Below, one piece after another: positions 11,560 through 21,714 of a DNA stretch of 64,000 bases. Origin of the DNA: Notolepis coatsorum (lineage: Eukaryota > Chordata > Actinopteri > Aulopiformes > Paralepididae); NCBI GenBank assembly GCA_963971535.1, contig OZ020594.1, positions 117,215,127 through 117,279,126 of the forward strand, in the 5' to 3' direction. Made by a program: the position numbers and the translations under genes. Position 1 is the first letter of the stretch. Each line of letters begins with the position of its first letter. The notes beneath the pieces are model-generated. The model saw only the letters and a program-made list of their open reading frames with translations, was not told where the DNA came from and did not search any database.

Positions 11560-14500
11560 ATGGACACACAGAGAACAGCAGCAGACGAAAATGGAAGACG
11601 AGGAGGAAGGCTGCGACAGCTTCCAGCACACCTGCAAGGCTATCTGGTTAGTTTACCACAGTCCCTCATGCCTAATACTGCACCGTCTCTACCAGATGAC
11701 AGCGAAGGTGCCACCGCACAGCAGCTGCGGTCACTCAGCCTGCAGACCGAGTTTGCAGCTACAGGTGACCAGCTCCACACTGCGCTCGGGCCCCCTCCCT
11801 GCCTCTCATTGCCGGGAGCAGTCGATCAGACGCGACACTGGGACCTATCACCGTATGCTAACACCCGGCCTGACCAGCGGGAAGTGTGTGTGGGGCTCAC
11901 ATCGCCATCCCCATCAGAGCAGAGCCACCACAGTCGGAGCCTAACAGGTGGCACCTCTGACGCAAGAGGACCTTGCTCTACCGTGCCCCTACGCCTTCCA
12001 CCACCATTGTCACATCATAGTCTGAGCGTCCCACCCAACCGCTCACCATGGTCGAGCTCGCTGCCACTAATACCGCTGCTGTACCCAACAACTGCAACGT
12101 TACAGTCTCAAGCCACAACCTGTACACCGGGCCAAAGGCAGCAAGCCTACATGTCGACTCAGTCTCTACCGCCGACAGTAACCTCCTCACCGCTGTTCGG
12201 GGCTGCTCCGAGGCCCCCAGCCCCCACCGCGATGAGTCTGGTCATGCCACAGTCTGACTTCCAGGTGATGCAAGCAGTGGGTCACGTGGGCCAGCAAATG
12301 CCAACGGTACCAAGTTACCAGCCTACCTACCGGTCAAACCAGCCTGTGTCATCAATGGTGAGGAGCAGGCATGGCAGCACACCAGCGGCCGCACAGACCC
12401 GGTATGAGCTTACGCCAATGAGATCTGCATATCAAGTGCATCAATATACTACAGCTACGCCTGCACAGCCTAATTATCAACCTCAGACTGCAACAGCACT
12501 CTACCCTGCACGATGGTTACCCACTGCAGCTGCTCTCCAGCCAGTGGGCCAACATACAGCAGGTGCACCTCAGCAGTCTACCTATCAACTACCCTCCTGG
12601 ACAGCGCCGCCTTCACCATTCACAACCGCTGTCGCAGCAGCGAGGGCATATCAGCCTCCACCAGTATTCCCTGCTCAGCAAGCGTATCAAGCGCTGCCGC
12701 ACCAGCTGAGCCACCATCAACGATCATCATATCTGCCTCCACCAATCAACACTGCTCAGCAATTGCATCAAGCACTGCCGTACCAGCAGAGCCATCAACA
12801 ACCAGCATGTCAGCCTCCACAAGCCATCCCTGCTCAGCATATGTATCAACCATTGCTGCACCAACTGAGCCACCATCCACAACCAGTGTATCAGCCTCAG
12901 CCTGCTGCATCGACTCAGCCAGCCTATCAGCGTGTGCATCCAACACCCGGTCCAGCACCCTATTATCATGTAGCAGTTCCACCGGTCCAGTATGTCCGTC
13001 AGGCCCAGTACACAGCACTACAGGATCCATACGCTCTCCAGCCTCCCAGGCAGCCAGTCCCTGTACCTAAACTGCCTAACCTGGTCCATGACAGCGAGAG
13101 AGAGTTCACGGACCTTAAGATGGCGCTGGACCACCTACTCGATGCCCACACTGAACTTTCTGAGCACTACAAGTACCGTGTACTTATGGAGCAGCTGGTT
13201 CTAGATGAGGCTAAGCTGATAGCCCAGTCCTGCAGGCATTATGCGCAACCCTACACCGCCGCCATGCAGGCCTTGCAGCGGCAATACGGACAGCCATATC
13301 AGCTTGCACAAAGCGAGATTGCCGCACTACTGAACGCTCCTGATCTCAAAGCAGGAGATACCAAAGCCTTCCAGAGCTTCGCCCTTAGCGTCGACTTGCT
13401 AGTGGGAATGCTCACATCACTGGAAGGACCTAACGGGATGGAAGTCAGGTCGACCGGCCATGTGGACCGGCTCCTGTGTAAACTCCCTACGCAAGTGAGA
13501 GATGGCTTTGTGGAGCACCTACAGGCTCGAGGTCGCCTCGACACGACCAGCCTAAACCCGTACGACCTTCGAGACCTCGCCGACTGGCTCAGGGTAAAGG
13601 CTGAAGCTCAAAGACTGTCAGAGAGAATGGCACAGCGCCATCGGATGGAAGGGACACAGTTCTCTAACAGAGACAAGCAAGTTCCCCCACCCAGACCTTG
13701 CAACCAGCCTTTCTCTGTTTATTATGGCTCCGCCAAGCCTAAACAAGACAGCCACCAGCCTGCTGAGACATCTCAATCAGAAGCCAAGAAGCAGAAGTTC
13801 AAGAGGATGTGTCTCTTCTGTAGGAGTGCCGAGCACTACCTATCGCAGTGTCCAGACATTGTCCAATGCTCGCCGGGAAAGGTTGAGAAGTGGATAGCAA
13901 ATGGCAAACGTTGTCGTAATTGCGGTCGTACCAGGCATGAGCAAGATGCCTGCACCTTGAGGAAACCATGCAGTGAGTGCCAGGAGGTCCACCTCAGAGT
14001 TCTCCACGCCATCGCCAAGCCGGGTCCCCGTGCCTACCTCATCACACCAAAGGATGGTGCCTCGCTCTCCAACTCCAAACAAGGAGGGAAGGTGTACCTT
14101 AAGGTGGTACCAATCGTCATTACTAACGGGAGCAAGTCACTGCACACTTATGCGATCCTAGACGATGGAGCTGAACGCACGATAATACTGCCTGCTGCAG
14201 CTCGACACCTGGACCTTAAAGGCGAAGTGGAGTCCCTCGCACTGCGGACGATTCGCCAGGACGTGGCTCGCCTCACTGGCAAGTCTGTAGATTTCCATGT
14301 GGCCTCCCTGACTCATCCTTCTGAACAGCACCTGGTGAAGGGCGCCTTCACAGCAGGTCGATTAGCCCTGTCCGAGCAGTCTTACCCTGTGACTGCGCTT
14401 CAGGAACGCTATCGCCACCTGAGGGGGCTCCCATTGCAGGACTTCAGTCAAGTGCATCCACTACTGCTAATTGGTGCAGACTGCACCCATCTGATCACAT

Positions 14501-15585
14501 CCCAAGAACCCATCAGATTCGGCCCCAAAGGTGGACCCGCAGCAGTCCACACAGCGCTCGGCTGGGCACTCCAAGGCCCAGATGGTCTTGCGTCACAGGC
14601 TACTTCATGCTACTTTACCTCTCTCAAGTCTGCACCGGACGACCTCTATCAACACGTTGAACGTCTCTGGCAGCTTGATGTGCTTCCATTTAGAAGTGGA
14701 AAGCTAGCAGTAAGGGCCCGTCTGGACCACGAGACTGTGGGCATCCTGGAAGCACGCACTGAGAGGGTGAAGGTTGGTGACACACTCCGATACGCCACGC
14801 CTCTGCTCCGCGCAAAGGACGCGCCACCACTGAAAGCCACTGCCAAAGCAGTCATGCCAATGCCCCGTAACACAGAGCAAAGACTGGTAGGAGATTCAGC
14901 TAAGGCTCAAATCACTGGAGCAGAGATCAAAAAGCTCGATGGAGGATGTGTTGCCAAGCTGGGTGAAGAAGCGGTAAATGAGTCTGACGAGTCATGGTTC
15001 ACCCATCACGGGGCGGCGGCCGACTCCTCCTTACCTCAACCTAACCTGCATGACACCGAAGTCTTCCTGCTGAAGACCAGCCAGGCGGACTGCTTCCCAG
15101 AGGGATTTAAGTGTCTCAGAGCTGGAAACCCAGTACTGCCCAGTAGTAAGCTCAGTACGCTCTCACCAGAGATGGATCATACAATGGGTCTTCTCCAAAT
15201 TGGTGGACGCTCTTGTCACCTGGACACCTCCTGTTCTACTGACATCCACCCCATAGTTCTCGATCCTGGCCATGCAGTGACGAAACTCATCAAGGATGTA
15301 GATGCCCGCCTACTCCACCCAGGGCCCGATAGGGTCTTCGCAGAGATCAGGCACCAGTACTGGGTCCTGTGGGGAAGACGGGCCATCAAGCATCATCAGA
15401 GGACCTGCACAGGATGTAGGAAGTGGAGGTGGGAGCCGGTGGCTCCAATGGTGGCAGACTTACCTCCTGCCCGGTTGCGGCCCCTTAAGCCACCATTATG
15501 TGACACCAAACAGGTTGCTGATGGGGCGGCGGGATGCCTCCCTGCCACAAGTGTCCTACGCTCCCGACCCGACTGTGGCAAATGA
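11560..15585 (+). CDS. BEL/Pao gag-protease polyprotein with integrase zinc-binding remnant (fossil element)
   Basis: A single 1341-residue open region. Residues 1-500 are low-complexity, rich in Gln, Pro, Tyr and Ser. About 500-680 resembles the BEL-type gag domain (DUF1759-like). Zinc-knuckle-like motifs follow (CLFCRSAEHYLSQC, then CRNCGRTRHEQDAC) at about 745-800. A DUF1758-type aspartic protease follows with the signature AILDDGAERTIIL near 865. The C-terminal part contains a histidine/cysteine array (HHQRTCTGCRKW) like the zinc-binding domain ahead of BEL integrases. In the intact family this polyprotein assembles capsids and processes itself. No reverse transcriptase or RNase H core was recognised, so the element is broken. 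Confidence 0.8.
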   Translation: MDTQRTAADENGRRGGRLRQLPAHLQGYLVSLPQSLMPNTAPSLPDDSEGATAQQLRSLSLQTEFAATGDQLHTALGPPPCLSLPGAVDQTRHWDLSPYANTRPDQREVCVGLTSPSPSEQSHHSRSLTGGTSDARGPCSTVPLRLPPPLSHHSLSVPPNRSPWSSSLPLIPLLYPTTATLQSQATTCTPGQRQQAYMSTQSLPPTVTSSPLFGAAPRPPAPTAMSLVMPQSDFQVMQAVGHVGQQMPTVPSYQPTYRSNQPVSSMVRSRHGSTPAAAQTRYELTPMRSAYQVHQYTTATPAQPNYQPQTATALYPARWLPTAAALQPVGQHTAGAPQQSTYQLPSWTAPPSPFTTAVAAARAYQPPPVFPAQQAYQALPHQLSHHQRSSYLPPPINTAQQLHQALPYQQSHQQPACQPPQAIPAQHMYQPLLHQLSHHPQPVYQPQPAASTQPAYQRVHPTPGPAPYYHVAVPPVQYVRQAQYTALQDPYALQPPRQPVPVPKLPNLVHDSEREFTDLKMALDHLLDAHTELSEHYKYRVLMEQLVLDEAKLIAQSCRHYAQPYTAAMQALQRQYGQPYQLAQSEIAALLNAPDLKAGDTKAFQSFALSVDLLVGMLTSLEGPNGMEVRSTGHVDRLLCKLPTQVRDGFVEHLQARGRLDTTSLNPYDLRDLADWLRVKAEAQRLSERMAQRHRMEGTQFSNRDKQVPPPRPCNQPFSVYYGSAKPKQDSHQPAETSQSEAKKQKFKRMCLFCRSAEHYLSQCPDIVQCSPGKVEKWIANGKRCRNCGRTRHEQDACTLRKPCSECQEVHLRVLHAIAKPGPRAYLITPKDGASLSNSKQGGKVYLKVVPIVITNGSKSLHTYAILDDGAERTIILPAAARHLDLKGEVESLALRTIRQDVARLTGKSVDFHVASLTHPSEQHLVKGAFTAGRLALSEQSYPVTALQERYRHLRGLPLQDFSQVHPLLLIGADCTHLITSQEPIRFGPKGGPAAVHTALGWALQGPDGLASQATSCYFTSLKSAPDDLYQHVERLWQLDVLPFRSGKLAVRARLDHETVGILEARTERVKVGDTLRYATPLLRAKDAPPLKATAKAVMPMPRNTEQRLVGDSAKAQITGAEIKKLDGGCVAKLGEEAVNESDESWFTHHGAAADSSLPQPNLHDTEVFLLKTSQADCFPEGFKCLRAGNPVLPSSKLSTLSPEMDHTMGLLQIGGRSCHLDTSCSTDIHPIVLDPGHAVTKLIKDVDARLLHPGPDRVFAEIRHQYWVLWGRRAIKHHQRTCTGCRKWRWEPVAPMVADLPPARLRPLKPPLCDTKQVADGAAGCLPATSVLRSRPDCGK

Positions 15586-15619
15586 TGGCGACAATCAGAG
15601 ACCTCGGTAGCCACTTAGG

Positions 15620-16719
15620 GAATTTGACTGTTTACATAATAGCTATGCTATTCTTGGGGCGGCTGTTGTAAATTCCCCATGATTTGTTATGCTGTGTATT
15701 GTCATTTCCAGTCAGGCACTTCTTTGATGGCCCAGGGGTCCTATTATTTATAGTCTGGCATCTCTCTGGACAGCCCAGGGGTCCTAATGGGTTTAAATAC
15801 AGCGGCCATCTTGCCCCCATGTGTTCCATTGCTGTCTGCTTTCCCAGTAAGAGTGCGTTCATGAACTAAGTAAGTCACCAATAGCCTACAAATATAGTGC
15901 CTATGGTAATGATAGATACATGTCATATGTAGCCTGCCTTATGTGTTGAGATGCTGTGACATGCATGTGTGACTATGATTTGGTTTGCTACGTTGTGTTA
16001 ATTCATGCTGCTAATTGAGCTATGCTAATGCCAATAATGCTATAGCATCTCTTCAGTTGTGTGTTCTGGATGCCATTGCATTCTGCCATTTACTTGTTAT
16101 GTTGGTCCATGCGGCCGATGCTAATATGCTAGATAGCATCTTTTCAGTTGTGTGCATTATGTTTGGTCCATGCGGCCAATGCTAATATGCTAGATAGCAT
16201 CTTTTTCAGTTGTGTGCATTATGTTTGGTCCATGCAGCCAATGCTAATATGCTAGATAGCATCCTTTCAGTTGTGTGCATTATGTTTGGTCCATGCAGCC
16301 AATGCTAATATGCTAGATAGCATCCTTTCAGTTGTGTGCATTATGTTTGGTCCATGCGGCCGATGCTAACATGCTAGATAGCATCCTTTCAGTTGTGCGC
16401 ATTATGTTTGGTCCATGCAGCCAATGCTAATATGCTAGATAGCATATTTTGCTGTGTGTTCAGGTTATGATTAATAAGCATGTACCTCTGTTAATTATTG
16501 TGTGTTCTGCTTATCTGTTGCAGAACACCACTCACTCAATCTTTGATCGCTCCATCCAGCTCTACGACCTGGATGGAAGCATATCGCTCAACAACAGAAT
16601 CCTTAATAAATACGAAAGGACTGTTCTCTGTGTCTGCGTCCGCTCTCTGACCGGGGTGTGCCCTTCTGGATGAAGTGGCTCCAGCAAACTTTGCAAACAA
16701 GCATTATATCTTCAATACT
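15620..16719 (+). repeat. right LTR of the BEL/Pao element
   Basis: Contains the 61-bp tandem array (16117-16450) and ends identically to the left LTR. Its start is not fixed; a TG start lies somewhere in 15610-15680. It is longer than the left LTR by about 0.5 kb. Confidence 0.65.
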
Positions 16720-16775
16720 TTGTTTGTGCATTTCCGCTTCGCTCTTATTCAACCTATGACCTATGCAGACACCCC

Positions 16776-17891
16776 CTATTTACACCCCCTCTGAAAATGT
16801 CCCAACTCTCCACATTTCCAGCAACTCTGTTTTCTGATGGACTCTTGCTTTCTATTGGACTCTTGCTGAGCCCGCCACCCTTTTTCACATGACCGAGCGA
16901 AATGGCCAATCTCCCCACAATGCCAGCACACAGCCGACGCCAGCCACCCAGGCGGTCCCAGTTTACCACGACCCCCGCAGTCTCTCGGCTGGCATCCCAC
17001 AGTCCTCGCCAGGTCCACCCCTCTCCTGTCCTCTGGTCGCATGTCCTGTTGCCTGGAGGAGAGAGGGGCATACCTGTCCTTTTCTGCTGCCTCTCCTCGG
17101 GCCTTCTCTTGTTGGGAGGGGCCTGGAAACTCACCCCTCCTGCGGTTCTGTTCACCCTGTCGCGGCCCAGTTCCCTGTCCGGGCAACGGAGCACAGGGCA
17201 CTCTTTGATCCCGGCGGCCTAGGTCAGACGCCCGAAGCATGATCTCAACAGCTGTCGCTTCTAGTAGCGCAGCCTTTCTTGCCAGTTCTCGTTCCAATCT
17301 CTGAGTCTCGTGTGCGGCTTGACCGATCTCCAACTGTGTCTTCATCAGATCTCGATGAACCGCCTCGTGTTGTTCGAACGCTGTCACAAACGCTCTCTGT
17401 TGTCTATAGGATGCAGCCTCTTCCCCCATCTCAGCACTGGCGGTTTGACTTCCCATCGCTGGGCCCCGCCTCTCATCTTGTCTTTGGTGCTGAGGGCAGG
17501 GTGGACATGGGAAACAGGTGGGCTGTAGAAACTGTTCGTGTATAATTCCATACCTGCTGTCAGTCTCAGTTCCAGCCCTCCGGCCAGAGTGGATTTCGTG
17601 GGACTGCCGTAACCTCAGTCTCTTTTTCTGCCCCTTGGTTAAACCGCAGTCGCCTGCAATGGACACTCCAGCTTGAATCGGTTCTGGTTGGAGTAACACC
17701 GTTGTCACTGGTTCACTCCCCTGTATTGGAACCAAAGTCAACATTTCAAGTCCTTCTGTCGTACTGGTCACATGAGAGAAGTCCATATTCCAATCAATCA
17801 GATCATCACTGGTAAAGTCTATCTGGGAAATGTCTGCAGAGGCTCTCGGCCTTCTCCCCCCAATGGCCTGATCACTAAGGCCCTTTTCCAT
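16776..17891 (-). CDS. gag-like protein of element X (fossil element)
   Basis: A 371-residue minus-strand frame. The N-terminal third is acidic and threonine-rich, and residues about 165-225 look like a coiled coil (repeated heptads with Gln, Glu, Leu and Arg). The C-terminus has two CCHC zinc knuckles, CWHCGEIGHFARSC and CWKCGELGHFQRGC. Two knuckles at the end of a gag-like protein are typical of retrovirus-like nucleocapsids that bind genomic RNA. The frame ends close to the edge of the nested BEL/Pao element. Assignment to a retroelement class is not possible from this alone. Confidence 0.7.
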   Translation of the reverse strand: MEKGLSDQAIGGRRPRASADISQIDFTSDDLIDWNMDFSHVTSTTEGLEMLTLVPIQGSEPVTTVLLQPEPIQAGVSIAGDCGLTKGQKKRLRLRQSHEIHSGRRAGTETDSRYGIIHEQFLQPTCFPCPPCPQHQRQDERRGPAMGSQTASAEMGEEAASYRQQRAFVTAFEQHEAVHRDLMKTQLEIGQAAHETQRLERELARKAALLEATAVEIMLRASDLGRRDQRVPCAPLPGQGTGPRQGEQNRRRGEFPGPSQQEKARGEAAEKDRYAPLSSRQQDMRPEDRRGVDLARTVGCQPRDCGGRGKLGPPGWLASAVCWHCGEIGHFARSCEKGWRAQQESNRKQESIRKQSCWKCGELGHFQRGCK

Positions 17892-20800
17892 ATTGTTGTT
17901 GTTGTTATTCTATTGTTATTGCATCTAACGCTTCAGTTGTTCCTATCAATGTTCCACTAAGGTGAACTTCCTATGTTACTGTCATTCATTCCACTTTCAA
18001 ACACTCCTGCAATCACCGTTTGAAAAAACAAGTTTCTCTGTCTTTCACTATTTCCACTTACTTGAGTTAAAACACTCACACTGTCAAATTTCTACTGTGC
18101 AGACAAGGATTGATAATTGGCTTATCATTCATACTTATACCAAGGCTCATTACAGCCGTTTCCCTAGATGGTTATGGAAATCGTTTAGAGCTCCTGTCCA
18201 GCCGAGCACCTGTACAGAAAGAAAGCAAAAACATCCAGACTTAATACAGTGGCATTTCCCTATTATTTCCACTATTCGTTATGCATTGGAAATGTCGGGC
18301 AACACTATACTAAATATTTAGAGAGACACAGTGTGATCTGTTTGAAAATAATAACGATACAGCTTATCTTGTGTTTGTCCGTTCCTTCAACAGGAACACT
18401 GGAGGTTTCCAATCCCCTGTGTGTTCCCTTCACCTGATTTTCTGGGAAACATAACCATTAGTCCCACGCCTATCAATTGCCTAATAATCTTGGTAAACCT
18501 GGTCCTTCATCCGTTCCAATCCCTCTTTGCTTGATGAATCTGTTCATCCTAACCTTATTTCTTACTTTAAATGCCCGATTAGCGTATCGACTAAATGTAT
18601 TATTCGCTTTTGCTTCTCACTCCTCATACAACATCAATTTCATTCATCCCCACACACACACTTACATCCTTACACACAACCATTACCCCCTCACAACACT
18701 AAATAAAAATGAATTAGTGTTGCTACTGCTACCAACCACCAATCAGGGATAACAATAAACTTTTAGCAACTTAGATCACTAAAACCCTGACCGTCACATA
18801 GTCCAGCTGGCCACGTTAATAAATTCATGGACACCCGCACTATGCCACCTGCAATATTCACCCAGTTCCCTGAATACACAAAGAACCGTCAACTCACAGC
18901 CCAAAGCGTCCTCCCTTCAGTTTCGAACCTGAACGGAAACACCCCAAGCTTTATCACACCAAGAATATCACAAATCATCCTACCACCACCTGCACCTAGA
19001 CAGGCCAGCGCCCATCCGGTACCTACTTCACATACACAATAACAACGCAGTTCAAATAAACCTACAAACCAATGCCCACAACATACGCCGCAATCTAGGG
19101 ATGGAGAACCACAGGGGGGGGGGGCACACAATGCAACATTAACTATTACCAAAACCATCTACACTCAATCAGCAGAATACCCCGTATTGCCCGGTCCCGT
19201 TTACCCACAGGACTCCAAACACTATCACCATCATCTGCTGCCAACTTTAACTCAAATGAACCTTAACTTTAATCAGACTAAAAGAGTCCGCATGGAGACA
19301 TTCAATTCATCCTTATGTATTCCTAACCTAGCAAGTAACACTATTTTAACATAACCAATACTCCAAGCCCACCATAAAGGCAACAACAAAACTCCCTCTG
19401 CGCACCCGTCATCTCACAAAGTCAAGCTGGGAGATAGGGATGGAGCGGAGGGGGGCGGGGGGGGGGGAGGGAGGGAGGGAGGGAGGGAGGGAGGGAGGGA
19501 GGGAGGGAGGGAGGGAGGGAGGGAGGGAGGGAGGGAGGGAGAGAGGGAGGGAGGGAGAGAGAGACAGAGGAGAAAAAAAAGGGGGGGGGGGGGGGTTCAC
19601 GCAAACCCCACTAGCGCCATTACACTTGGCCCATAACAATCACAGATTGATAACCAAACAAGTATACACATACATCATCAACAACTGAAAATACCGAATA
19701 TAAAGAATTTACAAATCCCCACAGATGGTCGCTACTCAAAACCTATAATAATCACAAACTCTTCTCTATTGCTCCCCGTTCACATGTGTGGAGTGGTGCA
19801 ACAATCAAAAAGGCAACACTGCCCTCCACTGGAACGTTCGCTCATCACCCTTAGTGCACCACAGTACTCACCACGTCCTGCAGGAGGCGCCCACGCCTCC
19901 CCCGCAAGTGCGTCATCACGCCGTACCACACCAAGACGTCAACTTGACGTTCCACCTCAACCACAAAACTACAACTCCCAGAACCCCCTCCACCGGAAGT
20001 CCCTGTCCTCTGCCCCTCTAAGGTCCCGCGCCAGCCACCAAAGAGTAGCAACACGCGATACTCTCCGAGAGTTCAATCATGCTATATTGTTAGCACAGGT
20101 AGCTTAGCATCTTAGCTTCGTTAGCTCAGTACCGCTAGCTCCTATTAGCTTAGCTTAGCATCCAACATCACTTCTCCTAAACGGCCCAGTATCCTGTTGA
20201 TTCGAGCGGCACAACACATCGCGACGTTTACACAACCCCTGCTATACCCCGTAACATAACTTTAATCCTATTTAGCCCCCGTTCACAGAACATATATCAT
20301 TATCCTTATTCTAGTACGCTCGCCCGTTTGGCCCCGCCTGACCGAAATACACAGTATATTAAACGCTCCCCCAGCTCCGACGCTCCCAGTGACGTCATCA
20401 GCTCCAAAATCTCCGTTTCTTTTGATCGTTACTACATTATTTCTAGACCCCCACAGCACCGTTTTGAAAAATTTCAACGAACATTACACATCATCTAGGT
20501 TCCATCACACTTGCCATTCATTCAATTCACTCGACAACGCAACACAGCGTCCACACGTTAGTCCCGTTGCCCTCAGCTAACGCCGGCAGCTAAATAAACA
20601 CCTCTCTTCTTCCGGACAGGGGTGCGGCTTCTCCGCTGCAGCCTTGGCCACCAGTGTTTATAATAATACAAAAAAATACCTTGGCATTCACTCAGAGCTC
20701 CTAACATTCATCCATTCAAACACATATACTTAGCAAAACAATGTCCCATTCATAAGCATACCATTCATTTATGCACATTCATCCTAAATGCATTTCCTCG

Positions 20801-21714
20801 CTTTTTTCACACAATATTCTCCTATGTTCTAATCACATGTGCAGTATCTACTTCCAAAGTGCTTTACTCCAAAGGTTACTTTCCCAATGTCATCCTAACT
20901 CCCCATCCTCTCAATCTTTAGCAGATTATGTCGGGCCACGATACAACAGCTCCGCATGAAACGTCTTTCAAAGCTCGCCTGTCATACGCGCCGATTCTAA
21001 GAGTGAAGCCCCGACGGTCTGGCAAAAAGCAACCAATTAATCCCCATTGTACTCTGTTCTCAGTACTCTACACTCCGTTTTCTGTTCTCTTCGTGGAACC
21101 AGGACCTCCTGTACTACACCACGGTTCTCTCATTTAACACTTTACCTTACCCTATAATCTCCCCTCTAAGATCTGACTACCCCGCATTATCCTTTAATGA
21201 ACCATTTCGTCACTCACAGTCCCTCGTCCCGCTATCTGTGACTAATCCCCGTTCTACCGCTTCCATGCCGGTCCCCTCAAATATTTTACCTATCCCTAGC
21301 CTATCCTCCTAAGCTAACTAAATATAGACATCTATCGCTTCTCCTCACTTGGCATTGTACCAACCATAGGCATCCTAACCAAACATCCCCTATCCCCTAC
21401 GCTTCCTAAGTGCAGCGCCGGTGTGTGGCTGAGACCAGAGCCAGGTCGTGAACCCTGGACCCCGATCTCCTCCAACACCAACTTTATCCTGATCCATCTC
21501 ATTTTTACCTAAAGCAATAGCAACCCCAAAATGCGAGACTGCTTCGACCACTACCAATTTTAAATGCCATCACTACTTACCTAGTCCCGCTGGCCTGTCG
21601 AAGTGGTGACGTTTATTTCAGTCGTAGAGGCGTCGACGAGGCCCATCTTCCAGAAGTAGCTTTCCGTCGTCTCCAACCGGTTCTGGTCGAATGTAGCACG
21701 GGTCACGGACCAAT
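17892..21714 (-). other. long 5' leader of element X, non-coding
   Basis: Between the gag-like frame and the right LTR lie 3.8 kb without a convincing gene. The stretch has a GGGA/GGGAGG purine microsatellite (about 19468-19560) followed by G runs (19579-19595), and a segment at about 19966-19985 (ACTACAACTCCCAG, then CCGGAAGT downstream) like ZNF143 and ETS sites. GCTAGC/TTAGC-rich repeats occur near 20100-20160. A primer-binding-like sequence abuts the LTR at about 21697-21714. Such a long leader is unusual and recalls large non-autonomous LTR derivatives. Confidence 0.55.

Larger units (their letters stand above)
10985..16719 (+). mobile_element. BEL/Pao LTR element nested in element X
   Basis: Direct LTR-type repeats flank a long open gag-protease region. 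The left repeat (about 10985-11519) is shorter than the right (start uncertain, about 15620, to 16719). Both share a 61-bp tandem array and end AAGCATTATATCTTCAATA. A primer-binding-like TGGTCCTTCGAGCCGG follows the left repeat at about 11522. Over some 530 shared bases I see one difference, so the insertion is recent. A reverse transcriptase core is not recognised, so the element is incomplete. The left LTR is partial, and no clean target duplication was established. Confidence 0.8.

Noticed and set aside
19409-19639. Proline/serine-rich or glycine-rich proteins
   Set aside because: Translation of a GGGA microsatellite and G runs.
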